Assembly (NCBI RefSeq): GCF_002198675.1
Contig: NZ_MWLL01000016.1
Coordinates: 1-64,000, forward strand
Reading direction: 5' to 3'
DNA length: 64,000 bases
DNA from: Kineosporia sp. R_H_3
Lineage (GTDB): Bacteria; Actinomycetota; Actinomycetes; Actinomycetales; Kineosporiaceae
The position numbers were made by a program, and so were the translations under genes. The notes beneath the pieces were generated by a model that was given only the letters and a program-made list of their open reading frames with translations, searched no databases and was not told where the DNA came from. Below, piece after piece: positions 52,054-61,429 of this stretch (position 1 is its first letter; every line of letters starts with the position of its first letter).

Positions 52054-52794
52054 TCAGGACGCCTGGTGGAGGCGGAGCAGCCCGAGCCGGGCGGCGGTGA
52101 CGACGGCCTCGAGCTGGGAGTGGCAGTCCAGCTTGGTGAGGATCGTCTTCACGTAGCCGCGCGCGGTGTGCGGGCTGATGCCCAGCCGGCGGGCCGCGGC
52201 GGTGACGTCGCGGCCGGCGGCGAGCTCCTGGAGGACGTCGATCTCCCGCGAGGTGAGCGACGGGGCGGCGGACGTCGTCGCGGACCGCGGGCGGCCGAGC
52301 GCGGCGATGAGCCGGTTGTCGACGACCATCGAGCCCTTGCGGGCGCTGCGGAGCGCCTCGAGCACCTCGGCGAGACCGCCGGTCTTGGCGACGTAGCCGC
52401 AGGCGCCGGCCTCGGCGGCCCGGCTCACGAGGCTCGGGTCGGTCTCCGCGGTGAGGATGACGATCCGGACGGACGGGTAGAGCGTCGAGATCTCCCGCGC
52501 CAGCCACATCCCGTTGCCGTCGGGCAGGTTGAGGTCGAGGAGGACGACGTCGGGGAGGATCCGGCCGACGAGGTCCAGGCCCGTGCTCACCGTCGGGGCG
52601 TGCCCGACGAAGACGAAGCCGGTCTCGGCGGCGAGCGCGAAGGCGAGCAGGTCCGCCATCGTCCGGTGGTCGTCGATGATGGCGACGCGCAGCGGCGCGT
52701 CCTCCTGCCCGGTGTCGGCGGTGCCCGCGGGCGTCGTCGCCGACCGGTCCAGCGGCTGGCTCGGCAGGTGCTGCGAGTAACGTGTGACGTCCAT
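52054..52794 (-). CDS. NarL/FixJ-family response regulator
   Basis: A 246-residue regulator. The receiver domain has the acidic pair in AIIDDH, the phospho-acceptor Asp in VVLLDLNLPDGNG, Thr in ILTAE and Lys in YVAKTGG; the C-terminal LuxR-type HTH reads LTSREIDVLQELAAGRDVTAAARRLGISPHTARGYV. An unusual 35-residue Ser/Thr-rich extension precedes the receiver. In an operon with the kinase. The GGGAC-N4-GTCCC boxes before the neighbouring secreted genes resemble targets of this protein class (DevR), which is an inference. Confidence 0.94.
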   Translation of the reverse strand: MDVTRYSQHLPSQPLDRSATTPAGTADTGQEDAPLRVAIIDDHRTMADLLAFALAAETGFVFVGHAPTVSTGLDLVGRILPDVVLLDLNLPDGNGMWLAREISTLYPSVRIVILTAETDPSLVSRAAEAGACGYVAKTGGLAEVLEALRSARKGSMVVDNRLIAALGRPRSATTSAAPSLTSREIDVLQELAAGRDVTAAARRLGISPHTARGYVKTILTKLDCHSQLEAVVTAARLGLLRLHQAS

Positions 52795-53181
52795 GATGTG
52801 CCCCATCCATCCGCGGGTTCCAGCGGTGTCCCCGCCGCTGTGACCCGCCGTCCGCCCGGTGCCCGACCGGTGCCCGAAGGCCTGGTGTGCGGACTTCCCC
52901 TTGTCCCGTGACCATGGTGCCTTGACGTCTGACGGCCGTGGCCGTACATGACAGGCGATCTGGCCGCCACGCGAAGATGTAATGTCCGGCACCCCCGCAC
53001 ACGGTGCAGAGCAGACAGAACGTCGGAAAATACCGTCACCTGACGTGTTCACGGTGCCGCGCTCCGTAGACAAGTACTCCACCTGGTGACCGAGGGTCAC
53101 ATCCTCTCTTCGGACTGTCGCTGGGTCGGGCGCACGGCGGGGCGGCCCGCGGGGCCGTCGGTGCGTCAATAGGATCGGTCC
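52795..53181. other. divergent promoter region of the two-component operon and metG
   Basis: 387 bases without a gene. A GTGACC-GAG-GGTCAC palindrome lies near 53086-53100. TAGGAT at 53170-53175, a good -10, stands 6 bases before the metG ATG. Confidence 0.5.
53170..53175 (+). promoter_or_regulatory. -10 hexamer of metG, predicting a leaderless mRNA
   Basis: TAGGAT fits TANNNT. With the usual 6-8 bases to the start site, transcription would begin at or next to the A of ATG 53182. No Shine-Dalgarno sequence is present, which fits leaderless translation, common in actinobacteria. Confidence 0.55.
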
Positions 53182-54984
53182 ATGACGCATGTGCTCTCGG
53201 CGGTCGCCTGGCCGTACGCCAACGGCCCCCGCCACATCGGCCACGTCGCCGGCTTCGGCGTCCCCTCCGACGTCTTCAGCCGCTACATGCGCATGGCCGG
53301 GCACGACGTCCTCATGGTCTCCGGCACCGACGAGCACGGCACGCCGATCCTCGTCCAGGCCGAGCAGGAGGGACTGACCCCGAAGGCGCTCGCCGACCGC
53401 TACAACCGCGTCATCGTCGAGGACCTGCACGGTCTCGGTCTCGCGTACGACCTCTTCACCCGGACGACGACCCGCAACCACTACGCGGTCGCCCAGGAGC
53501 TGTTCCGCGTCGTCCACAAGAACGGCTACATGATCGAGAAGACGACGACGGGCGCGATCTCGCCGTCGACGGGCCGCACGCTGCCCGACCGCTACATCGA
53601 GGGCACCTGCCCGATCTGCGGCTACGACGGGGCGCGCGGCGACCAGTGCGACAACTGCGGCAACCAGCTCGACGCCGCGGAGCTGAAGAACCCGCGCAGC
53701 CGGATCAACGGCGAGACCCCGAAGTTCGTCGAGACCGAGCACTTCTTCCTCGACCTGCCGGCGCTGTCGGAGACCCTCGGCGCGTGGCTCCAGACCCGCA
53801 GCGACTGGCGCCCCAACGTCCTGAAGTTCTCCCTGAACCTGCTGGACGACGTCCGGCCGCGGGCGATGACCCGCGACATCGACTGGGGGATCCCGGTCCC
53901 GCTGCCCGGCTGGGAGGACAACGCGGCCAAGCGGCTCTACGTGTGGTTCGACGCCGTCATCGGCTACCTGTCGGCCTCGGTCGAGTGGGCCCGCCGGACC
54001 GGGGACGACGACGCCTGGCGGCTGTGGTGGAACGACCCCGACGCGCGGTCGTACTACTTCATGGGCAAGGACAACATCACGTTCCACAGCCAGATCTGGC
54101 CCGCCGAGCTCCTCGCCTACAACGGCAAGGGCGACAAGGGCGGCACCCCGGGCGTCCTCGGCGAGCTGAACCTGCCGACCGAGGTCGTGAGCAGCGAGTT
54201 CCTCACGATGGAGGGCAAGCAGTTCTCCTCCTCGCGCGGCGTCGTCATCTACGTGCGCGACATGCTCGCCCGGTACCAGCCGGACGCCCTGCGCTACTTC
54301 ATCGCGACCGCGGGCCCGGAGACGCAGGACACCGACTTCACGTGGACGGAGTTCGTCCGCCGCACGAACGACGAGCTCGTCGCCGGCTGGGGCAACCTCG
54401 TCAACCGGACGGCGTCGATGATCCACAAGAACCTCGGCGCGATCCCCGAGCGCGGCGTCCTCACCGAGGCCGACCACGCGCTCCTCGCGACGACCGAGGC
54501 GGGCTTCGGCGACGTCGGCGACCTGCTCGGCACCCACCGCCAGAAGCAGGCGGTCGCCGAGGCGATGCGCGTGGTCTCCGAGGCGAACAAGTACCTGTCC
54601 GACCAGGCGCCGTGGAAGCTCAAGAACGAGGACCCGGAGCGGATGAAGACCGTGCTGCACGTCGCGGCACAGGCGATCTCGGACTGCCGCACGATGCTCT
54701 CGCCGTTCCTGCCACACAGCGCCCAGGCCGTCCACGAGGCGTTCGGCGGCGTCGGCACCGTCTCGCCGATGCCGCAGATCCGCGAGGTCGAGGACCTCGA
54801 CGGCGGGCCCGGCTACCCCGTCCTCATGGGGGACTACACCCGCGGCGAGACCCTCGCCGAGTGGAAGCCCGTCCCGATCGTGCCCGGCACCCCGGTGCCC
54901 GCCCCGGTGCCGGTCTTCACCAAGCTCGACGACTCGGTCGTCGCCGAGGAGATCGCCCGGCTCGAGGAGAAGGCAGGCTCGTGA
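53182..54984 (+). CDS. metG: methionyl-tRNA synthetase
   Basis: A 600-residue class I synthetase. The HIGH motif is in [10 protein letters not shown], the zinc knuckle in [18 protein letters not shown], and the KMSKS-equivalent region is [11 protein letters not shown] (residue 342 onward), a known variation. An anticodon-binding helical domain follows; no C-terminal EMAPII domain. Charges tRNA-Met in the cytoplasm. Its stop overlaps the start of the DUF4287 gene. Confidence 0.97.
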   Translation: MTHVLSAVAWPYANGPRHIGHVAGFGVPSDVFSRYMRMAGHDVLMVSGTDEHGTPILVQAEQEGLTPKALADRYNRVIVEDLHGLGLAYDLFTRTTTRNHYAVAQELFRVVHKNGYMIEKTTTGAISPSTGRTLPDRYIEGTCPICGYDGARGDQCDNCGNQLDAAELKNPRSRINGETPKFVETEHFFLDLPALSETLGAWLQTRSDWRPNVLKFSLNLLDDVRPRAMTRDIDWGIPVPLPGWEDNAAKRLYVWFDAVIGYLSASVEWARRTGDDDAWRLWWNDPDARSYYFMGKDNITFHSQIWPAELLAYNGKGDKGGTPGVLGELNLPTEVVSSEFLTMEGKQFSSSRGVVIYVRDMLARYQPDALRYFIATAGPETQDTDFTWTEFVRRTNDELVAGWGNLVNRTASMIHKNLGAIPERGVLTEADHALLATTEAGFGDVGDLLGTHRQKQAVAEAMRVVSEANKYLSDQAPWKLKNEDPERMKTVLHVAAQAISDCRTMLSPFLPHSAQAVHEAFGGVGTVSPMPQIREVEDLDGGPGYPVLMGDYTRGETLAEWKPVPIVPGTPVPAPVPVFTKLDDSVVAEEIARLEEKAGS

Positions 54985-55223
54985 GCGACGGTCCCGCGCC
55001 CGAGGACACGCCCAAGGTCCAGGGCCCCGCGTCGTACTTCCCCTCGATCGAGAAGAAGTACGGCCAACCGGTCGCGTACTGGAAGGCCCTCGTCGTCGAG
55101 CGGCTCCCGGCCAGGCACATGGATCTCGTCGCGTTCCTCAAGGACGAGCACGGCCTCGGTCACGGGCACGCCAACGCGATCGTCGCGCACACGCTCGCGG
55201 AGCAGGCGTCGTCCACCGGCTGA
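54981..55223 (+). CDS. DUF4287 domain protein
   Basis: An 80-residue protein with the DUF4287 pattern [21 protein letters not shown] ... [25 protein letters not shown] 54981 overlaps the metG stop by 4 bases, so it is translationally coupled. The family has no established function. Confidence 0.85.
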   Translation: MSDGPAPEDTPKVQGPASYFPSIEKKYGQPVAYWKALVVERLPARHMDLVAFLKDEHGLGHGHANAIVAHTLAEQASSTG

Positions 55224-55274
55224 AGGTCTGCGCCGCTGCACGCAGCGGAAGTCCCCGGCCGGGTGGTCACGGGG

Positions 55275-56084
55275 CTACTTGACCTCGGCGCGCACAACGG
55301 CGAAGAGACCGACGACGAGCGGGGCGAGCAGCCAGACCGCGGCGCTGGCGGCGAGGTGCTCCCACTGCGCCGCCGTCAGCGTGCCGTCGACGAGCGTCCC
55401 CTGGGCGTACCGCAGGTCGACCCAGGGCTGCACGGTGCGGAACCAGGCCTGCGAGCCGGCGAGGACGACGGCCAGGGCCGGCAGCACGAGCGCGTAGCCG
55501 AAGTACGCGACGACCGCCCCGACCGAGCTGCGCAGGAGCACCCCCAGCACGAAGCCGACGAGGACGCCCAGCACGTTCGAACCGACGATCGTCAGCATGC
55601 TCGTCGCGGTGACGTCCCAGACCGGGGCGATGCCGGCGAGCGAGCTGCCGGCGAGGTTGCCCAGCGCCGCGGCCCCGAGGGCGAGCGGTACGGCGGCGAC
55701 GGCGACGCCGACGCACGCGACCGCCTTGGCGGCGACGACCCGGCCGCGCCGGGGCACGAGGGTGAACGTCGTGAGGCCGCTGCGCTGGCTCCACTCGGAC
55801 GTCACGGAGAGGATCGCGACGACCGGCAGCACGAGGGTGAGCGGGTAGTCCACGGCCGTCGTGAACGCGCGGTACGTCATCCCCGCGTCCGAGGCGAGCG
55901 CGGCGACGGCCGCCGAGGCGAGCAGCGCGAGCAGCCCGACGCCGGCCACGAGCCAGAACCCGGAGCGGGTGTCGAAGAGCTTGCGCACCTCGGTCGTCAC
56001 GATGCGGCGCAGGGGGATCGAGGGGCGGGCGGACGGCGGCCCGCCGGGCCCGGGGCCCGCGGCGAGGGTGTCGAGGGTGGTCAC
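55275..56084 (-). CDS. ABC transporter permease
   Basis: A 269-residue membrane protein with six hydrophobic segments (FWLVAGVGLLALLASAAVAALA, YPLTLVLPVVAILSV, VACVGVAVAAVPLALGAAAL, GSNVLGVLVGFVLGVLLRSS, VLPALAVVLAGS, WLLAPLVVGLFAVV), of the ABC-2 type. GTG 56084 overlaps the ATPase stop by 4 bases. Works with the ATPase next door; substrate unknown. Confidence 0.9.
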   Translation of the reverse strand: MTTLDTLAAGPGPGGPPSARPSIPLRRIVTTEVRKLFDTRSGFWLVAGVGLLALLASAAVAALASDAGMTYRAFTTAVDYPLTLVLPVVAILSVTSEWSQRSGLTTFTLVPRRGRVVAAKAVACVGVAVAAVPLALGAAALGNLAGSSLAGIAPVWDVTATSMLTIVGSNVLGVLVGFVLGVLLRSSVGAVVAYFGYALVLPALAVVLAGSQAWFRTVQPWVDLRYAQGTLVDGTLTAAQWEHLAASAAVWLLAPLVVGLFAVVRAEVK

Positions 56085-56806
56085 GCGACGACTCCTTCGG
56101 TGAGGTCGAGGAAGAGCTGCTCGAGGCCGCCGCCGTCCGCCGCGGGCCCGACGGCCCGGAGCAGGTCGGCCTTCGTGCCGCGGGCCACGACCCGGCCGCC
56201 GGCGAGGACGACGAGGTCGTCGGCGACGACCTCGATCTCGTGGATCAGGTGCGAGGAGAGCAGGACGGTCCCGCCGCGGTCGGCGAAGTCGCGCAGCAGC
56301 CCGCGCATCCAGCGGATGCCGGCCGGGTCGAGCCCGTTCGCCGGCTCGTCGAGGACGAGGACGGCGGGGTCGCCGAGGAGCGCCGTCGCGATGCCGAGGC
56401 GCTGCCGCATCCCGAGCGAGTAGTCACGGACGCGACGCGACGACTCCTGCGGCGTGAGCCCGACGACGGCGAGCATCTCCTCGACCCGGCCGCGGGGCAG
56501 CCCCATGTAGCGCTGCGCGACCGTCAGGGTCTCGCGGCCGGTGCGGCCGACGTGCTGGGCGGACGCGTCGAGGAGCACCCCGACCTCCCGTCCCGGGTCG
56601 GGCAGGTCGACGTACCGGCGGCCGCCGACCGTCGCCGTCCCCGACGTCGCGGTCGACAGCCCGACGAGGATCCGCAGGGTCGTCGACTTGCCTGCGCCGT
56701 TCGGGCCGAGGAAGCCCGTCACGCGCCCCGGCAGCGCGGCGAAGGTCACGTCGTCGACGGCGGTGAAGCCGCCGTACCGGCGGGTGAGAGCGTCGACGGC
56801 GATCAC
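56081..56806 (-). CDS. ABC transporter ATP-binding protein
   Basis: A 241-residue ATPase with Walker A GPNGAGKST, signature YSLGMRQRLGIA, Walker B VLVLDEPANGLDP and switch His in LLSSHLIHEIE. Drug/antibiotic-exporter subfamily (DrrA-like) by length and the permease type. ATG 56806 overlaps the upstream small gene by 4 bases. Confidence 0.95.
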   Translation of the reverse strand: MIAVDALTRRYGGFTAVDDVTFAALPGRVTGFLGPNGAGKSTTLRILVGLSTATSGTATVGGRRYVDLPDPGREVGVLLDASAQHVGRTGRETLTVAQRYMGLPRGRVEEMLAVVGLTPQESSRRVRDYSLGMRQRLGIATALLGDPAVLVLDEPANGLDPAGIRWMRGLLRDFADRGGTVLLSSHLIHEIEVVADDLVVLAGGRVVARGTKADLLRAVGPAADGGGLEQLFLDLTEGVVA

Positions 56807-57126
56807 GACGTGGGCCGCTTGTGGGAGGGTGCCGCGGCGGGCACCTGCTCGACCGAGACGAGCGCGAGCCCGGTGTCGCGGACCTTCTGCAGCACGCCGT
56901 GCAGGGCCGCCTGGTCGGTGACGGGGCCGGCGATCCGGGTCGTGCCGTCGCCGAGCCGGTCGAGCGTGAGCCCGTCGAACCAGGCCGCCCAGCGGCCGGC
57001 GAGGTGCCCCCGGACCCGGATCTCGTAGTGGCCGGCGCCGGGTCGGTCTGGTCCGTCAGGTCCGTCAGGGCCGTGGGGGCCGTGGGGGCCGTCGGGGGCG
57101 CCGTGCGGGAGGTCGGTGTCGTCCAT
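56803..57126 (-). CDS. small protein with collagen-like Gly-Pro run, first gene of ABC operon
   Basis: A 107-residue protein. Residues 8-30 form a collagen-like GPH/GPD tripeptide run; residues 33-95 look like a small alpha/beta domain (HYEIRVRGHLAGRWAAWFDGLTL) seen as a lone domain in other actinobacteria. ATG 57126 is 7 bases beyond a -10-like TAGCCT (57133-57138), so the mRNA may be leaderless; an operator-like inverted repeat lies just upstream. Confidence 0.7.
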   Translation of the reverse strand: MDDTDLPHGAPDGPHGPHGPDGPDGPDRPGAGHYEIRVRGHLAGRWAAWFDGLTLDRLGDGTTRIAGPVTDQAALHGVLQKVRDTGLALVSVEQVPAAAPSHKRPTS

Positions 57127-57145
57127 GCCCGCAGGCTAGGAACGG

Positions 57146-57170
57146 ATGTGGTGAGCCCGGATCACCACAT
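57146..57170 (-). promoter_or_regulatory. operator 1 for the MalT-like regulator (predicted)
   Basis: Read on the minus strand: ATGTGGTG-N9-CACCACAT, perfect 8-bp arms, ending 7 bases before the -10-like TAGCCT of the ABC operon. The same repeat, spacer and distance occur at 61363-61387. Confidence 0.7.
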
Positions 57171-59888
57171 GTGGTGGTTGTGCCGGGGAGCCCCGGGGGA
57201 GAGCAGGTCGAGCTCCTGCGCGCGGCGGACGGCGGCCCGCCGGCTGTTGACGCCGAGCTTGGCGTAGATGCTCTTCGTGTGCGTGCGCACGGTGTTCAGC
57301 GACACGACGAGCTCCCCGGCGATCTCCGGCCCGCTGAGCTCGGTCGCGAGCAGCCGCAGCACGTCGCGCTCCCGGTCGCTGAGCGGTTCGACGAGGGGCT
57401 GCCGGGCCGGCGGCCGCGGGGCGTCCGCGCCGCCGGCGGCGAGCAGCCGCGCGGCGTACCCGCCCGCGGGGCCGCGCTCGGCGGCCGCCCGGAGCAGGGC
57501 GGCCAGCGGCGGGCCCTCGTCGAGGAAGAGGCGGACGTAGCCCTCCGGCCCGGCGAGGGCCAGCGCGCGCCCGAGCGGCTCGAGCGCACCGCGGGCGTCG
57601 CCGCCCGCACGCGCGGCGAGCGCTCGCAGGAGAAGCACCTCGACGAGGCTGCCGGTGCGCCCGCCCGCATCGGCGGCCGCGGCGAGCCGGTCGAGGAGCG
57701 AGGCGGCCGCGGCCAGGGCGTCGCCGTCCCCGTCGGCACCGTGCCGGGCGAGGAGCGCCCGGGCGAGGGTCACGTGCTCGTACTCGCGCAGGTGGTCGGG
57801 CTCGTCGTCGACGGACAGGCCCCGCTCCCGGACCCAGTCCAGGACCTCGGCGAGCCGGCCCTGGACGAGCAGGGCCCGGGCCCGGACGGCCGCGACGGGG
57901 CGCACGTCCGGGGCCATGTCCCCGACGTACCGGCGCCGCGCCTCGTCGAGCAGGGCCAGCGCCTCGAGCGGGTCGCCCTGCACCTGGAGCAGCCGGGCCC
58001 GGACGACGCGGCTGCGGTACGGGTTCTGCGGCAGCCCGTTGTGCTCGCCGAGGTCCTCGGCCTGCGCGAGGACCCGGCCCGCCTGCTCCGGGTCGCCCTG
58101 CTCGAGGTCGAGGGCGGCGAGCCCGACGAGCATGTCGGCCGTGCCGCGCAGCGGCGGGCCGCCGTCCGCTGGGCGCAGCCGCAGCGCCCGCTCGTAGGTG
58201 CGCCGGGCGTCCCGCAGCCGGCCCTGCGTGACCTGGATGTCGGCGAGGGAGAGGGAGCAGCCGAGGACGTCGGAGGCGTGCCCGGCCCGCTCCAGGCTCA
58301 CGAGGCACTCGGAGTACCCGGCGACGGCCGCGTCGAGGTCCCCGGTGACCCAGGACGCCAGTCCGACGAGCGCGGTCGCCGCGCCCCGGGCGATGTGGTG
58401 GTCCTCCTCGAGCAGCCCCAGGGCACGCCGGGCGTGGGTCACGGTCGCGGCGGGGTCGCCGAGCGCCAGGGCGAGACCGGCCCGGTGGACGGCGATCCCG
58501 GCCGGGACCCGGCGCAGCTCCTGCTCGTCCCGGGCGCGCGGGCCGTCGGCCAGCGCCTGCTCGGCGTCGCGCAGGTGCTGCTCGACGCCCCGGACCTCAC
58601 CGGTCGACAGCAGCGCGCCCGCGAGACCGTTGGCGAGCACCGGCCGCGCCCGGACCAGCCCGGCCGGCAGCTGCTCGATCCAGTGCCGCAGCGCGGCCTC
58701 CTGCCGGGTGCGCCGCGCGTCGGGCATCGCCAGCTCGACGAGGTCGGCGGCGCGCTCGTGGTCCTGCGCGGCGGTCGCGTGCCGGATCCCTTCGGCGGGG
58801 TCGCCGTTCGCGGCGTACCAGTCGCTCGCGCGCCGGTGCAGGGTGCGCACGAGGCCGGGCGACTCCTCGACGAGCCTGGCCCGCAGGACGTCGCCGAACA
58901 GGTGGTGGTAGCGGTAGGCCCGGCGGTGGTCGTCGAGCGGGACGACGAAGAGGTTGCCCCGGTCGAGCGCCTCGAGCGCGGCGCGGCCGTCCTGCCGGCC
59001 GGTCACGGCGTCGCACAGCGGGCCGGTGAGGCGGGCCAGCACGGACGTCTGCAGGAGGAAGTCGCGGACCGGCGCCGGCTGGCGGTGCAGGACCTCCTCG
59101 ACGAGGTAGTCGACGACGTAGCGGTCGTCGCCGGTGAAGCCCGCGACGAAGCCGGTGACGTCCTCACGGCCCTGCATCGACAGCGCCGCGAGCTGGAGGG
59201 CGGCGATCCACCCCTCGGTGCGGTCCTCCAGGGCCTCGACGTCCCCGGCCGTGACCGTGAGCCCCATGGCCCCGACGAGGTACTCGGCGGCCTCGTCGGG
59301 GGTGAAGCGCAGGTCGGCGGCGCGGACCTCGACGAGCTCGCCGCGGGCCCGCAGCCGGGCCAGCGGCAGCGGCGGGTCCGCGCGGCCGGCGAGCACGAGC
59401 CGGACGCGCGGCGGCAGGTGCTCGACGAGGAACGCCATCTCCTCGTGGACCTCGCGGGCCTCGACGAGGTGGTAGTCGTCGAGCACGAGCACGACCTCGC
59501 CGCCGGGCGCGGCGAGGTCGTTGAGCAGGGTCGTCAGCACGAGCCGGGTCTGCACCGGTCCGCCGCTGCCGAGCAGCGCCAGGGCGTCGGCACCGGCCTC
59601 CGGCGCGACCGTCCGCAGCGCGGTGACCACGTAGGTCCAGAAGGTGACGGGGTCGTCGTCGCCACGGTCCAGCGACAGCCACGCCGCCCGCCGGCCGCGC
59701 GGCGGCGCCTCCTGCCCGGCCAGCCACTGGGTGAGCAGCGTCGTCTTGCCGAAGCCGGCCGGGGCGCACACGAGCACGACCTTCGCCCCTGCCGCGCCGT
59801 CCAGCCGTCGCAGGAGCCTCGCGCGCGGCACCACCCCCGCCCGCGGCCGGGGCAGGTACAGCTTGGTCCGCAGCAGAGGGGCCGGCAT
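57162..59888 (-). CDS. large ATP-binding LuxR-family (MalT-like) regulator
   Basis: A 908-residue LAL regulator. Walker A APAGFGKTTL is at 42-51 and Walker B-like VVLVLDDYH near 130; a STAND-type core and TPR-like helical repeats fill the middle; the C-terminal LuxR HTH reads LSDRERDVLRLLATELSGPEIAGELVVSLNTVRTH. Such proteins activate transcription when bound to ATP and an inducer. ATG 59888 follows GGGAGA. Downstream of two membrane-protein genes on the same strand. Its probable operators are at 57146-57170 and 61363-61387. Confidence 0.93.
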   Translation of the reverse strand: MPAPLLRTKLYLPRPRAGVVPRARLLRRLDGAAGAKVVLVCAPAGFGKTTLLTQWLAGQEAPPRGRRAAWLSLDRGDDDPVTFWTYVVTALRTVAPEAGADALALLGSGGPVQTRLVLTTLLNDLAAPGGEVVLVLDDYHLVEAREVHEEMAFLVEHLPPRVRLVLAGRADPPLPLARLRARGELVEVRAADLRFTPDEAAEYLVGAMGLTVTAGDVEALEDRTEGWIAALQLAALSMQGREDVTGFVAGFTGDDRYVVDYLVEEVLHRQPAPVRDFLLQTSVLARLTGPLCDAVTGRQDGRAALEALDRGNLFVVPLDDHRRAYRYHHLFGDVLRARLVEESPGLVRTLHRRASDWYAANGDPAEGIRHATAAQDHERAADLVELAMPDARRTRQEAALRHWIEQLPAGLVRARPVLANGLAGALLSTGEVRGVEQHLRDAEQALADGPRARDEQELRRVPAGIAVHRAGLALALGDPAATVTHARRALGLLEEDHHIARGAATALVGLASWVTGDLDAAVAGYSECLVSLERAGHASDVLGCSLSLADIQVTQGRLRDARRTYERALRLRPADGGPPLRGTADMLVGLAALDLEQGDPEQAGRVLAQAEDLGEHNGLPQNPYRSRVVRARLLQVQGDPLEALALLDEARRRYVGDMAPDVRPVAAVRARALLVQGRLAEVLDWVRERGLSVDDEPDHLREYEHVTLARALLARHGADGDGDALAAAASLLDRLAAAADAGGRTGSLVEVLLLRALAARAGGDARGALEPLGRALALAGPEGYVRLFLDEGPPLAALLRAAAERGPAGGYAARLLAAGGADAPRPPARQPLVEPLSDRERDVLRLLATELSGPEIAGELVVSLNTVRTHTKSIYAKLGVNSRRAAVRRAQELDLLSPGAPRHNHHMW

Positions 59889-59936
59889 GACGTCTCCCGT
59901 CACCGGGCGTCGCGGCGGGGGCTCCCGCCGACGCCG

Positions 59937-60620
59937 TCACCGCGTCCGGACGCCCACAGTATCCCCGGGGGCGTCCCCGGCGACGGCGACGGCGGCCCTG
60001 CGGCCGGCGCGTGGACGCCGGACGACGACCTCGGCGACGACGGCGTTGAGCACCCACCCCGCGGTGAGCGACAGCGCCGTGCTGAGGTCGCCCGTGCCGA
60101 AGAGCGCGTTGCCGAAGCCCTGCGTGAAGGTCTGGGTGCCGGCGGCCACGGCCAGCGCGTACGCCCGGATCATCCAGGCGCGGTGGGCGGGGACGTCCCG
60201 CCGGCGCACGGCGGTGACGCCGAGGACGACGCCGGCGGCGACCGCCGTCCCGACGACGAACCGGACGACCTGGAGCAGCACGCCGCCCGGCGCGTCCGGG
60301 TAGAACAGCGTCATCCAGACCCCGGACAGGGCCACCACGGCACCGGCGACGACGGCCGCCCGGCCGTTGCGGCGGTGCCGGTCGGGGTGCGCGCGACGCT
60401 GCCGGGCGGAGAGCTGGAACGCCCCGAGGACGGCGTAGACGGCCGCCGCGACGACGTGCAGCACGAGCGGCACCGGGACGGCGTCCACCCGGGGGTTCTC
60501 CGGGAGCAGCCGCGGGCCGCCGAGGATCTCGACGATCCGCAGCGACCCGGCGGCGAGCGGGAGGACCACCAGGGCCACCAGGGCCAGCGGCACCCGCCAC
60601 CCGCCCGCGGCGCGGGTCAC
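59937..60620 (-). CDS. DUF2306 membrane protein
   Basis: A 227-residue protein with six to seven hydrophobic helices and the DUF2306 landmarks HVVAAAVYAVLGAFQLS and RRDVPAHRAWMIRAYAL. GTG 60620 overlaps the upstream DUF4386 stop by 4 bases. Function unknown; co-expressed with the MalT-like regulator 48 bases downstream. Confidence 0.85.
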   Translation of the reverse strand: MTRAAGGWRVPLALVALVVLPLAAGSLRIVEILGGPRLLPENPRVDAVPVPLVLHVVAAAVYAVLGAFQLSARQRRAHPDRHRRNGRAAVVAGAVVALSGVWMTLFYPDAPGGVLLQVVRFVVGTAVAAGVVLGVTAVRRRDVPAHRAWMIRAYALAVAAGTQTFTQGFGNALFGTGDLSTALSLTAGWVLNAVVAEVVVRRPRAGRRAAVAVAGDAPGDTVGVRTR

Positions 60621-61306
60621 TCGACGGCCGTCGCGGCGAGCACCGGAGACGTCCCGGCGGCCGCACCGGTGCCGGTGGTGCTGCCGCCGACGCTCCACAG
60701 CGACCAGCCGAGCGCGATCATCGCGATGCCGTTCGGGAACGCGAGCAGCCGGAAGAACGCGTCGGGCATGAAGGTCAGGGCCGCCGAGACGACGCCGCCG
60801 ACGGCGAGGAGCAGGCAGGCCCACCGGGCCAGCACCCGGGCCCGGTACATCGCGACGCCGAGGAGCAGACCGCCGCCGAGGTAGGCGACGCCCTGGAGCT
60901 TGATCACCGTGGCGAGGTGGCCGATGTCGCCGACCGCCTGGCCGCCGGTCGCCACCGCGGTGACGTCGTCGACGTACGCCGGGACGGCGGCCGCGACCGA
61001 CGGCAGGACGAACGCCGCCACGAACGCGGTGCAGGCGATGAGCAGGTAGCCGGCGGCCAGCAGGAGGTAGCCGACGAGGCCGAGGACCCCGGCCTGCCGC
61101 ACCTGGCGCAGGTACATGCCGGTGATGCCGAGCAGCGCCAGGGCGGCCATGACCACCTTGAGGCTGTCGCGGACGAGCATCTCGGTGCTCGTGACGGTGA
61201 CCGCGTCGAGGTGCGGGTGGGCGACCTGGACGCCGATGAACAGCAGCCCGGAGGCGACGGCGGCCAGGCCTGCGGACCGGCTGAGGGTGGTGGGGGAGAG
61301 AGTCAT
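60617..61306 (-). CDS. DUF4386-like membrane protein
   Basis: A 229-residue protein with six hydrophobic segments (AAVASGLLFIGVQVA, VVMAALALLGITGMYL, VGYLLLAAGYLLIACTAF, GVAYLGGGLLLGVAMY and others), resembling DUF4386 proteins. ATG 61306 follows AGGAAG. It heads the operon DUF4386, DUF2306, MalT-like regulator, controlled by the operator-like repeat at 61363-61387. Confidence 0.8.
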   Translation of the reverse strand: MTLSPTTLSRSAGLAAVASGLLFIGVQVAHPHLDAVTVTSTEMLVRDSLKVVMAALALLGITGMYLRQVRQAGVLGLVGYLLLAAGYLLIACTAFVAAFVLPSVAAAVPAYVDDVTAVATGGQAVGDIGHLATVIKLQGVAYLGGGLLLGVAMYRARVLARWACLLLAVGGVVSAALTFMPDAFFRLLAFPNGIAMIALGWSLWSVGGSTTGTGAAAGTSPVLAATAVE

Positions 61307-61362
61307 GGCGCTTCCTGTTCCGATCGTCCGGGGGACTGCGGGTGCTCGGAACGTAGGCGCCG

Positions 61363-61387
61363 AGGTGGTGGCCGGTCCTCACCACAT
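61363..61387 (-). promoter_or_regulatory. operator 2 for the MalT-like regulator (predicted)
   Basis: On the minus strand: ATGTGGTG-N9-CACCACCT followed after 7 bases by the -10-like TACGTT (61350-61355). Arms, spacer and distance equal operator 1. Lies in the region shared with the divergent tatD gene. Confidence 0.7.
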
Positions 61388-61429
61388 GATGTGAACGAGG
61401 TGGTGACATCGGGACGGCAGAATCGGGGC

